A stretch of 64,000 nt of DNA. Source: Tausonia pullulans. Taxonomy: Eukaryota > Basidiomycota > Tremellomycetes > Cystofilobasidiales > Mrakiaceae. The notes below the pieces were generated by a model. The model saw only the letters and a program-made list of their open reading frames with translations, searched no databases and had not been told where the DNA came from. Location of the stretch: positions 620,001 to 684,000 of the forward strand of contig OX637625.1 in the NCBI GenBank assembly GCA_951802195.1. Direction: 5' to 3'. Below are positions 13,051 to 24,442 of the stretch, piece after piece. Position 1 is the first letter of the stretch. Each line of letters opens with the position of its first letter. The translations under genes were made by a program, and so were the position numbers.

Positions 13051-13389
13051 AACGGGGTCGGGTCGCGACGCGACTCGATGCGAGGGTGGGATGGATGGAT
13101 CGAGAAGACTGGGCGGAGTCTGCAGTGCGGCCTCAGGCAGGGACTTGGGGGGCGATGAGTGACCGTGCGTGTAGCGAGTTCCGGTAGATGAGACGGGTGG
13201 CTGAGATCGATGGTGCTGATGGTTGGGATTGTCTCGCTTCGCCTTTCCTCTTGCTCCGCGACTGGTGCTCGTCCGCCCGCTCGTCCTCTCTCTCGGCCGC
13301 CCCCGACTACCAGCAACCTCTCAAAGATCCCCTTGAGCCTTGGCCTCCCCCTTCCCAACTCCGGTTCTCTTTCTATCTGCACCTCGTCA

Positions 13390-14239
13390 ATGTCCGCCCT
13401 CACCAAGGCCCTCGCCCCCGCCCTCAAGGAGATCCGCCTCCACTTCTGCCAGACCTCGCCTGCTTCTGCCGGAGCCCGGTCCGTCCTCCCGTTCCTCTCC
13501 TTGCATCCTCTCTGTCTCCTCTTCCTCCGTCCCTGCCTCTGTTCTCCTCTGACTCACTTTCTGCCTCCACAGCAACTTCATCCACGGCCAGTATGCCGCT
13601 ATCAAGGCCGCCAACCCGGACCTCAAGGTTCTCATCCGAGAGGCCGCCGGCGTCCAGCCGAGGGCGTTCGCCCGGTTCGGTTAGTCTCGCTCTTTCTCAG
13701 GGTGCCCTTGCCTTCGGAAGAGAGTTGAAGATGGAGCGAGCCATGTGGGAGCTGGCCCTTCTCAGACGTCAGAGGTCGAGAAGAGATGGCTTCGCTAGAG
13801 AGGCAGGCAGGGATGGACAAGCGAGTGCGCGCGACCAAAGCCGTCCCCGCCTGTCTCCCTCCCTCCTGCATCGAGCAGGACACGACAGACCATGGTCGAG
13901 GAGTTCTCCCTTTCGAGGAGATACATGCTCTTCCTGTCCTGAGGAAGCTGGTGTATCAGATCAAGTTTCTCGCCATCGCCTCATCGTGCCCCTGGCGCCT
14001 GCCTCGCCGCCTTGTCGCCTCATTCCCTGGCATCGTCTTCGCGCGTCGGCTCATTCGCTGCTGCCCCCCTTTCTCATTTTGCATGACGCATTCCGCTTCA
14101 TCTCATCAACTGGTGACTGACATTGCGCCTCTTGTGATTGACAGAGCGTGGCATCGAGTCCCAGGTGGCCCTGACGGATCTCTCTGCGTCGGAAGCCGAG
14201 AAGGCCGTCGAGCAGCTCGTCGCATCCGGCCCGAAATGA
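13390..14239 (+). CDS. NADH:ubiquinone oxidoreductase B8 subunit (NDUFA2 type)
   Basis: Small accessory subunit of mitochondrial complex I with a thioredoxin-like fold, on the matrix arm. Three exons, 13390-13478, 13573-13679 and 14145-14239, splice to 96 residues, the usual family length. Motifs: LKEIRLHFCQTSPASAGARN at residues 13-32, then NPDLKVLIREAAGVQPRAF and ARFERGIESQVAL. The Cys in HFCQ is the conserved one. The last intron is unusually long for the window (465 bp) and contains a pseudo-frame of no interest. The start is the only ATG that gives the family N-terminus. Confidence 0.95.
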
Positions 14240-14612
14240 GACAAAGTCGGACAAAGTTAAAACGACGGAGGCCTCCAGGGGTATAGTATTGAATGGAAGA
14301 CCTTAGAATCGCTTCAGTGGGCTGGCGGTTTGGTTTGCTTATGTGAAAGAGAGAGGGGATAAGAGCGAGAAGACCAACTGCGAGAACACCATGGCGCCTG
14401 TACCCCTGCGCCGCCAGCATCAGTCGGTGCGACCTGCCGTGAACACGCTTGCAACCTCATCTTAGGGTTGCTGTCTCCTTCGTCGGAACTTGGGCGACTT
14501 GTCACATCATGCGGCGTCGCCGTCATGCCACCTCGAGACTTTAGAGCGTTCGGCCCCAGCCGAAGACGCGTGTGCATCCTCTCGCTCTTAACTTCCACCC
14601 ACCCACACCCTC
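14240..14612. promoter_or_regulatory. Short intergenic stretch upstream of the RBR gene
   Basis: Holds the 3' flank of the complex I gene and the promoter of the RBR ubiquitin ligase. The last 100 bases are CT-rich on the + strand, as before several genes here. No other feature seen. Confidence 0.4.
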
Positions 14613-17398
14613 ATGTTCCCTCGTCTCTCGTCCTCTTCTCAGCCGAAGACTCCATTTCCTCCTCCCGCCAAGCCTAAAGTTCTCCCAGCGCTCGCCGTCA
14701 ACGCTCTTGCCTCGCTCTTCCCTGAAGCCGACAGACGGTTCCTCCAGTGGGCCGTCGACCACCACGTCCGGCCTCACTCCTCAAGCTCGGAGGTCCTCAC
14801 GATCGAGGCCATCGTTGATAAAGTTAGCGGGAAGATTGTTGATGGGCTCGGAGAGCTGTACCCTAGGGCACTGGTGGTAACGCCCGAGATGAAGGGAAAG
14901 GAGAGGGAGAGGGCGGACCACCTCCACCTCAACACGCGCTTCGACGACGTGGATGAGGAGGAATGTATCATCGAGAGGCTAAATGCCGATCTGTACGTGG
15001 TACGCATCATACTTCATTCCTGAGCTAGTCACTGAGAAGGAGTTCTCCCCACAGTGAGACCCTTGCCGTCGTCTTCCCTTCCCACCCACTCCCCTACCTG
15101 CGCTCGATCCTCTCCGACCCCTTACATTCTCCAGCCCCACTCCACCTCTCGGCCTATACCCTTCTCTACCCACCCCCGCCCTCCCTCGGACCACCTCCCA
15201 CTCTCCTTCCTCACCCGCGCAGTCTCAGCCGCGCCGAACCCATCATCCCTCCCTCGGAACGCATTCGTTCCCAAGCCTACAAACACGCCGTTCGCGCCCG
15301 CCTTGAGCGGGAATACCCAACGATTTCCACATCGAGTCTCGCGGCCTTGATGGCGGAGAGTAACCATGACTATCGGCGGACTAGGCGAGCGTGCGAAGTA
15401 ATGCTGATCAGTCGGAGTGTGGGGGCGAGGCTGTGGGGGAACTTGACGGCAATGGCGGGTGGGAGGACGCTGTTTGGTGGCGGTGCACGTCGGATGAGTG
15501 GGAAGAAGGAGAAGCCTGAGGGAGGATCTTCATCATCGCTCAAAGCGAAGGAGGCTTCGTTCAAAATCAAGATGAAGAAGGGGGATTTAGGCCGCGACCA
15601 GCTCGACAACGAACTCTGGGAGGACGCTGCAGAGGCGAGACTCGCGCTCGTCGAGCTCGATGCCGAGGTGGCGCGCAAGGTCAATTGGACGGAGTATGAG
15701 CGGGCGGGGGAACTGCTCGAGTGCGGAACATGCTTTGGGGAGGCGACGTGGGAGGAGATTGGCGTCTGTCAGGAGGGCCACTTAATTTGTCGGTGAGTGG
15801 GGGTGGATCAAGAGCCTTGGGCGGTGATTCTCGACTGATTGTCTCTTCCCTCATTTCAGGTCGTGCATTAATACCCACGTCACTGTCCTCCTCCCGTCTC
15901 TCGCCTTCCCCCTGCCCGACCCTCTCCACGTTGATAATGACGAGGCAACCTCGTCCCCCTCCGCCGGCACACTCATTCCCTGCCCCCAATCCTGCTCTGT
16001 CTCCCTCCCGCTTTCAACTCTCCAATCCCATCTCACCTCTCCAAACCTCAAAGCCTACACCCACGCCATCGACTCGGCCTTCGCCCGGTTCCTTGCCCAC
16101 CTTCATCCAGGCCTAACGGCTCAGTGCCCCTTCTGCCCCTACACCGTTGTCCTCCCCTCCCCAACGTCTATCTCCTCATCCTGCCGCACGACATCCTTCC
16201 TTCACACACTTCTCACAACCCTAATCCTTCATCCGCTCGCTTTCCTCTTCCTCCTACTCTTCTACGCCCTCCACGGTCCCCCAGCCCTCCCGACGCGTCT
16301 CCGTCCCTCCCTCGGTCCTCGGTCGTTAGCAGACCCGCTCTTCCCGTTTCCTTCGTCCGTCCGACTTGTGAGGACGCTGAGGACATGGATGGAGTCTTTG
16401 GAGAAGAGGGAGAGATTGAGAGTGGAGGGGACGATCTTCCGGTGTAGGAGGGTCGAGGGCGAGGGGGCTGGATGCGGGAGGGAGAGCTGTAGAGGCTGTG
16501 GGAGGGAGGTATGGGCGGGGGAAGCGTGCTGCGATGGAGGTGGTGACAGGATGGTTGCTCATCGAGATACCGTCGGCGAGTTGGGAGAGGGTCAGCAAGA
16601 GAGCGAGGAGGAAAGGAGGAAGGAGAGCTTGAGGCTCGCGGTCGAGCAGGCGATGAGTCGAGCGATGATTAGGACGTGTCCAAGGTGCGAGCTAGGATTT
16701 TTGAAGCAAGATTCTTGCAACAAAGTGAGTATTCGGTTCAGGGTCTCGAGGAGCGTGACTGACGCGGCGGACGCCGACAGATGACTTGCCCGAGGGACGG
16801 GTACAAGATGTGTGAGTGTCTCTATCTAAATTGACGTTCAACATTCGACTGACGGCTACTTCTTGACAGGTTACATCTGCCGCGCAGACGTCAGCGTCGT
16901 CGGCTACCAGCACTTCTGCCCTCACTTCCGCGAACAACGTCTGCCTCTTCTTCTTCTCCTATTTCGAACCGAAAGCTCGCTGACTGTCCCTGTCCTCAAC
17001 TCCCAGCCGGCCCTTGTCGACAATGCACCAAATGTGACCTCTACCTCGTCGAGCGCGAGGACGCGACGCTCGCTCGTGCTGCCGCTGAAGCTCGAAGGGC
17101 GTGGCTCGCCGAAAATGGCCGTGGTCGGGGAAGGAGGCGTGGCGCGAACGACGAGGAGCAGGACGACGATGACGACGATGGCTGGGTGGAGGGCATGGAG
17201 ATTGGCGTCAAGGGGGATCGCGAGCGTGCCGTCGAGCGAGAGAGGGCGTGGGTCGAGAATGTCGTGATGAGGCTCCTTTGCGGGTCAATATGGACGGGAG
17301 GAGGTGGATGGAGAGGACGCCGGGAGGTTGAGAGGCTCGTTGGATGGGCGGGGATGGCGCTTGCAGCCATGGTGGTGGGAAAGTTGGCGATGAGCTGA
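14613..17398 (+). CDS. RBR-type E3 ubiquitin ligase, RNF216/TRIAD3-like
   Basis: Predicted RING-in-between-RING ubiquitin ligase. Six exons join in frame (14613-14992, 15055-15792, 15860-16724, 16781-16811, 16870-16938, 17007-17398; 824 residues). The first RING lies around residues 365-400 (CGTCFGEATWEE...CQEGHLICRSC). RING2 is around 650-690: CPRC, QDSCNKMTCPRDGYK, MCYICRADVSVVGYQHFC. That spacing, with CYICR and GY.HFC, is typical of the RNF216 branch, and the putative catalytic Cys is the one in SCNKM. HFREQPGPCRQCTKC follows. Two hydrophobic stretches stand out, SFLHTLLTTLILHPLAFLFL in the inter-RING region and a C-terminal VGWAGMALAAMVVGKLAMS*. They suggest membrane association, which is inference. 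The substrate is unknown. Confidence 0.85.
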
Positions 17399-17711
17399 TT
17401 TTGAGCACAAGAAATGGATGCCATCTTCTCCTCACACGGTCCGTGCCACTAAATATAATAAGTTGGAGCGCTAACGAGTGACATTACGAGGTTGACGTGG
17501 TGGTGTTTTCGGGGCCGGATCGATCTCCTGTCTCCCCTGTCTGAACTCGCCGCCCCTGTTCTCCTGTCTCTCCTCCTTCTTTCTTCCTTCACACCACCGT
17601 CCGCTCCAGCCCTCTCTTGCTCTCTTTCCCTCCACGTCCAACTAGTCCTCTCATCCTCGTCTCGTTTTATTCTCTCGCCCGCTCGCCTGCTTCTCATTTA
17701 ACACGCCAGCG
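17399..17711 (+). promoter_or_regulatory. Promoter region of NTO1, CT-rich
   Basis: Between the RBR stop and the chosen NTO1 ATG. The 150 bases before the ATG are strongly pyrimidine-rich on the + strand (CTCTCC/CTTCC runs), a recurring promoter or leader feature in this window. Confidence 0.4.
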
Positions 17712-20700
17712 ATGTCTTTCCAACTCATCAAGTCGCCCTCGACTCTCTCGAACGCTTCGGCCGACTCCGGGGGTTTCGACCTCCTTGTGGACGCGCACAA
17801 TGAGGTGAGCGAGTTCGTCTATGCCTCTCTCTTCCCGCCTCTTACTGACAGTGACTTCTCTCTGGCCCACCGAAAGGGTGAGCGAACGACATGTCTCCGC
17901 ACAGACGCGCGCACACCCGAGCAGCAAGAAGGGAAAGCTAACAGACCCCCCCCCCCCTAACCCTCCCCTCTCTCCACGGAACAATGAGCAGGAACCGAAG
18001 ACTTGCCCGTGGCTGTTCTCTCGACGACCTTGTCTGCAGCGAGCCCCGAGAGGATCGACGTCGACAGCGCTGGGTATGATGGGGCACTCTGAGCAGGAGC
18101 CTCGTGAACGAGGGGCAGGGCGGGAGTGGTCGGAGGGGAGAGGGTGAGAATTCAAATATGTATGCTAAGAAAGTGGTAATTTGAACATGCTAGAGTAGAG
18201 TGATGGAGAGCCAGGTCGTCGAGGCTACGACACGGCCATGTAGACAAGGTCGACATCGACAAGCCGGACTGTCGATGATGCGCGCGAGGGAGAGCGAGCT
18301 GCTACATCAGCGTGCGCCTCTTTGTCACGAGCAGGAGGTGATCGCCTTGAGGGGCATCCAGACGCGTGACAATGGGGAGTCAAGCCAGACGAGAGGCGGG
18401 TCGATGGTGGTTGAGAGGCTGACTCGGGGTGACCCGCGTTCCCCGACTGGCCTCCCTCGGCTCCCCCCCCGCACACAACCGCGCATGTCAGGATCGCGTC
18501 GCTCTCCATCAACCACCAATCGGCCTGCACCTGCCCCAAGACTTGTCACGTTCTCTCCTCGCGCCCGAACACCCACTTCAACTTCCCTCATCGTGCCCTC
18601 GCACTCACCTTCGCCCAGGCCTGGGACGCCCCACTCGGGCCCGTCGTCCTCGTCCGCCTCGACGGCCGCCGCCGCGTCGGCGTCAGCGTCCAGGCCGATG
18701 CTCGCCCTTCCCAAGGTCTCATTTCGCATCGTTGACGACGGCCGGGACATTCTCGTCGTCGGGAGGAGGGATGGCAGGAGGGGTGGCGTCCAGGATGGCA
18801 CGAGCAGGAGCTACGGCTGTGAGTCATCGTCCAACCGAGCTGCCGGCGCGATGGTCGGAAGAGGGCGTGGGGTCAAGGTGGAGTGGGTGTTTTGTCCCAG
18901 GCTTGCCTCATCAGAGGCGATACCTTGAACAGACTTAGTTTATGGTAGCCCTTGTATTCAGCCTCGAGCCCCGCTGTCTCGGCGAGGCGCGTCAAGAGTT
19001 CTCGTCATACGCGCTTCTCTCCTTTCCTCCTCCTCTTGGCACGCGACTCTGGCGTTCCCATCTGTCTCCACAGACCAGGCTGACGAGTCTGTGCGTTGAT
19101 CTCCAGACAACGACTCGTCGGACTTTGAGCGTCCGGAACACTATATCCGCCACATCGGTGAGTCGCTGAGCCCGCGAGGTCTCTCCCTAGTTCACTCACG
19201 TCTGAGAGGAGGCTGACGCTTGCCTCCCCTCACCTTCGGCCTCGTCTGCCCCATAGAACCCATCGAGGCCGAGCTGAAGAACCAGGTCGAGTACGACATG
19301 GACGAGCAAGGTCAGAAGACACTCAGACGCGTCTTGTCTCCCTGTCTGCTGAGGCAATCGGCGTTCTGACCGACGCGTCGAGCTCGCTCACTCAATCGCT
19401 CACCCTTCCCTTCTTGTCCCACCCTTCTCAGACCAAGAGTGGCTTGACCAGCTCAACGCTGAGCGCAAAAAGGAGCAGTCGGACACGATCTCGTACGAGC
19501 TCTTTGAGGTCATCATGGATCGATTGGAGAAGGAGTGGTTCGATCTCGTGAGTACTTACAGCCCATGGGTCCATGACTCGACGCGTCGGCGCGATGCTCT
19601 CACTCTACTCGACTGATGGTTGCGCGCCCCATTTGTGTTACCTCCAGACCAAGCTCATCCCGAACCCCAAAGCCGACTTTCCTTCGGAGGAAGCGCCCTG
19701 CGCGGTCTGCGATGATGGCGAGGGCGAGAACTCGAACGCCATCGTCTTCTGCGATGGCTGTAACCTTGCGGTCCACCAGGGTGAGCTGGCAGTCCTGTCG
19801 CTTATCTCTCCCATTCGATCGTTTCTCGCTCACACCCTTTCCTCTCTAAGATTGCTACGGAGTCCCGTATATCCCGGAAGGCCAGTGGCTCTGTCGCAAG
19901 TGCACCGTCTCCCCGGAGCACCCAGTCGTAAGTCTCCAATCGTCCTCGCTATCTTTGGAGGGCTTCTCCAAGCTGAAGTTCGCCTCATCCATTAGTCATG
20001 TGTGTTTTGTCCCAAGGAGGGGGGTGCCTTCAAACAGACGTCCACCGGCCAGTGGGCTCACCTTCTCTGCGCCATCTGGATCCCTGAGGTCGTCGTTGGC
20101 AACTACGTTTACATGGAGCCGATTGAAGGTGTCATCAATATTCCTCGACCACGCTGGAAACTCGTACGTGGTATCATCCCTGGTTTGTCGGATTTGCGCT
20201 GACGCGCGTCCCTCTGCCTCCCAGCACTGCACCCTCTGCAAGCATCGCCACGGCGCGTGCATCCAATGCGCTCACCCGAGCTGCTATACGGCTTTCCACG
20301 TCACCTGTGCACGTGAACATGGCTATCTTGGCACAATGAAGACCTTGGACGAGGCCCATGGCGGAACGGGCGACTCGGGGCTACTCTCGTGGTGTGACAA
20401 GCACCTGCCGGTATGCCATTCATTCTTTTTCGGCAACTTCCTTATGTCGGACGTTGACGGAGCACCTATCTGCGCAGCCCGAAATGGCCGAGCTCATCGC
20501 CGCCCGTCCGCCCGTCAACTCGAACAGCAAAAAATCAGCCAAAGCCTACGCCAAGACGTATCTCCCTCCAGCGCCCCTCGTACCAGCCAAAATTCTCGAC
20601 GCCATCGTCGCCTACGTCCAGCGGATGCCTGGGCGGAAAAAAAGGGAGCTTGTTGAGCGGGCGGGGAGATATTGGAGTCTCAAGCGGGAGGCTAGGAGGG

Positions 20701-23700
20701 GGGCGCCGTTGTTGAAGCGACTGCATCTCGAGGTGCGTGGCGCTCTCTCAAATTCACTGACACCGGGCTAGACTGACCTTTCCGATCGTAGCCCTGGACC
20801 CAGTCGGCTTCTACTCGGCAGCAGACGGATGAGGACAAGGCGAAGAAGTTGGAGGTGGGCGCTTGCCCTCTCGATCCCGTAAAATACTGACGCTGACGAA
20901 TGAAATCTTCTGCAGTACCTCATCCGGATCCGGAACGATCTGGAGAAGGTGCGAATGCTCGCCGAGCTGGTGCGCAAACGCGAGAGGGAGAAGCTCCGGA
21001 AGGCTCATCTCATGAAGGAGGTCCTCGACGCAATGCTCTTCCCTCACGAGGGCACGCTGCGTGCGGTCCTCGACAGGATCTCTGCGTGGGTCCCCAGTCC
21101 AACTGGCTAGTGCTCTTCGCTCAGGTGCCTGACATTGCTCCACCTCTTCCAGTCAAGACCGCAATGGCGTCTTTCTCCAGCCGGTATCCGTCGAGGAGGT
21201 CCCGGACTATTACGACATCATCAAAGAGCCCATGTGGTTCGAGAGAATAAGTGAGAAGCTCGATAAGCATAAATACGAGAACGTGCAGGAATTTAAGGTC
21301 CGTTCATCCTTCTTTCATTTCAAGGCTCTTGCTGACGCGTCTCGCTTGACCCACAGGACGACATTCTCCTCATCTTTCGCAACGCCATGATTTACAACAC
21401 TCAGGACTCTGCGATATGGCGGCTCGCTCAGCGAAACCGGACCTTTGCCGAGCCCATCCTCGCCGGCCTCGACGCCATCACGCTGCTCTCCGACTCCCCA
21501 GCCGCAGCCGACACCGCTGATCCCCTTCACCTTGCGCCATCTCAGGGCGATCTTCAAGCAACCCTCTCCTCCCTCGTCCTCCTCGAGGAGCTCGAGGACC
21601 CCGCGGACCCCGCGGACCCCACTTCCGACATCCTCTCCCAGCTCTTCTCCTCTACCATCCCTGCCTCTTTCGACTCTGACCTCCTCCTCTCGATGGAACC
21701 ATTGGGCTCGACGACCACAGTCGAACACGTCCTTAAGCTCGAGGCTCCCTCGGAGGTGGACCCGTTCGAGCAACAGCACCGAGTTGAGGGAGCGCAGGTG
21801 GCGAATACCAGCTTCAACCTGGCTGGCGACGCAGCTGCTGTCGAAACCGGGTATTCCTCCGTCCCGACTACGACTGCCTCTCCTCGCAAAACACTCCTCG
21901 CCAGGGACTCCTACGGTCAATTGACGAGTCCTTCCCGCCTGTCCAAGTCGCCCGCCAAGTCCAAGCCGCCGATGAAGCCGTCGACTACCTCGCCTCTCCA
22001 GGTCACGACAGCCCCAGCTCTTCTTAACCAGCCTCACCCTGTCTCCGATACCGTCTCTCTCACCTCAATTCCGGGGCCTTCGAGGTCTTCCACTTTTTCG
22101 CTCTTTGCGTCTCCTCCAAAGCGGTCCCACAAGCGCAAACGACAGGACACCCCACCACCCGCACCCGAACCGACCTCGGACCTCATCCGAGCCGTCAGCG
22201 CCCACTCACCTCTTTCCTCAACGTCGAGCAACGCTCTCGCCGGCCCCTCAACGCTCCCCCCTTTCTCCCCCTCCACCTCATCTGAGAAGAAGCTCTCAGC
22301 GAAACTCAAGCGCCGCGCCTCGACCCACTCCAGTCAATCAAGAATCGACCGGGACATCGCGCTTACTGTCACGGACATCGACCCTCACTCGACATTCCTC
22401 CGGTTCGAGACGGGTTGGATCCTCCCTGCTGGGACGAGGAGAGGAGGTCGGCCTGCAGCGATGGACCCTGCCGCGAGTAGGGCTCCAACGTGGAAGCCAA
22501 AGCCGAGGGCGAGGAAACCTGCGTCGCTTAAGGCGGAGGTCGAGCCGGCGAAGGCGACGCAGACAATCCTGGAGGAAACTGGCAGTGAAGCGGCTGGACG
22601 ACCACCCCCATCACCACCAACGGCCTCATCCTCCGGGCCCGCCGCATCGACTGTTTCCCCCTCGGCTACAGCCATGGAGGTCGATTCACACGAGGAACAG
22701 CTGGCTGGTCGAAGGACCTCGACACCGCTCACGATGCTCACAGGTCTCGTCAGCCCCAGGGCTCGCTCGTCGTCGCTGTCGGACCTCTCGGACGGCGACG
22801 AGGCTCGAGCTTCGCCCTCGGCTCGCCGCTTCTCGCCCAGGAAGGTTAGCAAGGGCATCGCTCCCTTTGTTCTCGCCTCGTCGATGACGACAACGAAGAA
22901 CGGGGCCCACCCCTTATCCCCTCCGAGTGGCGCCAGTGTGCTTCCTCGTCTCAACTTGAACGACGACAGCATGGACGCCTCGGATCTCTCCGCGCCTCCT
23001 TCGGAAGCAGAGGACGCCGTCGCGAACACTCCAAATCGGCGGCCACGCAGACTGCGCAGTGGGAATTCAGTATCGCCTAAGAAGGAGGAAGAGAGCACGC
23101 CGAAGCAACGACGCAGCAGGCCGAGGGCGGACACGTGGTCTTCGTCGAAGGCTGCGCCGCCAAGAGCGGACGACACAGACGGGGAAAGCGGTCATGGCGA
23201 CAACGATGAAGAAGGCGAGATAGCGGATAACGGGGGCAAAGACGAGACCGAGGTCGCCCAGAGGACGCCTGGAGCGAGCATTCCTGGAAGGCGCCAACGG
23301 AGGAAGGGGGCGGCGCTGGTACCTCGACGGTCGGTGTCGAAGCCCAAGTCATCGTCGGAGGCGCCAAGGTTCCAGCTGTCGCCATCGGAGACATCGGGAA
23401 GCAACAGGCTACACTTGGTGGATAAAGGGAGGAAGAGCAAACGGCAATCGGAGCGCGGGTTCGTTCATGGGACGCTCGTCTGGGCGAAGCGTGAGTGTCT
23501 CCCTCAGGATGTTCCTTTCTAGTTTGCCTCATCTGACAAATGGAACGACAATGTACTTCATCCCACTCACTTTCAGTCACCTCATACCCATTCTTCCCTG
23601 CTCAACTCGTCAATCCGGACGAGGTCGATACCGACGAAGGCGAACTTCCCGTGCCGCCCGCCGTTCTTGCAGCTGGCGAGCGCCATCGCAAGGCGGAGGA

Positions 23701-24081
23701 GAGCAAAGGGTCGTCGAGAAAGGTCTGGCTCTGCCGGTTCTACGATGCGACCCTCAGCTGGGCGTGGATCGGCCGTGAGGGGCTCGAGCTGCTCGGCGAG
23801 AACAAAGGTGCGTCGGAGGTTGCGAATTTCATGTAGAGCGAAAGACCGATCGTTCCGCTCCTCTTGCCCGTGCACACAGAGACCGACGAGTCGATGCTTG
23901 AGCACCAAAAGGTCAAGTCATCTAAGGCTCGGGCCGACTTGCGAGCGGCTTATAAGTAAGCAGGCCACTCTCCCCTTGTGCTCCATATCCTCATGCGTAC
24001 ATGCTAATCTTCAATCCACTTCCTCGCAGTCGCGCTTTAGGAGATATTGAATCGGACGCCCTGGCGGACGTTAATTCTTGA
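17712..24081 (+). CDS. NTO1: NTO1/BRPF-type chromatin scaffold (EPL1, PHD-zinc-PHD, bromodomain, PWWP)
   Basis: Scaffold of a NuA3/MOZ-type histone H3 acetyltransferase. At least a dozen short exons are visible. In order: [11 protein letters not shown] and [22 protein letters not shown] (the EPL1-like segment that binds the catalytic subunit); PHD1 ([20 protein letters not shown]...[19 protein letters not shown]); a zinc knuckle and second PHD ([14 protein letters not shown]...[12 protein letters not shown], then [15 protein letters not shown] and [11 protein letters not shown]). The bromodomain spans two exons ([16 protein letters not shown], then FRNAMIYNT). A roughly 650-residue Ser/Pro-rich linker follows, then a C-terminal PWWP domain ([35 protein letters not shown]). 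The stop at 24081 is firm. The N-terminus is not: the exon from 17712 ([12 protein letters not shown]) is plausible, but I could not splice it without doubt to the LPKVSF exon. Confidence 0.9.
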
Positions 24082-24442
24082 CGGCACGGAGACCGCGGGA
24101 GCAGCTTTATAGAGCGAGCTTGTAATGAAATATTTAAATCTTGAATGTTCAAGAGGTGGGATAGTCAGCGGTCACCAAGGGATGAGAGTCAGTGAATAGA
24201 GGGCCGCCCCTCGCCCATGAGAAGATTGCTTAAGGCCACCTCGCGCAGCCGCTTCCACATCACTTGCATCGGCGGCACGGCCATCTCGCCCAAGCACTCC
24301 CGGGCTATCGAATTCCATTCCCTCCTTCCTCACACATCCCGAGATTCCATTCTAATTCCACGCCTGCCCCAAAAGATATACCATCCTCGCCCGACTCAAA
24401 CATCCGATTCAAACCCATTCAATTGACCCCAGCATCTCTGGT

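Noticed and set aside
18200-18700. Separate gene from the 242-codon frame
   Set aside because: Its second half contains the LPKVSF exon of NTO1 in the same frame. The first half is probably intron or N-terminal NTO1 sequence.
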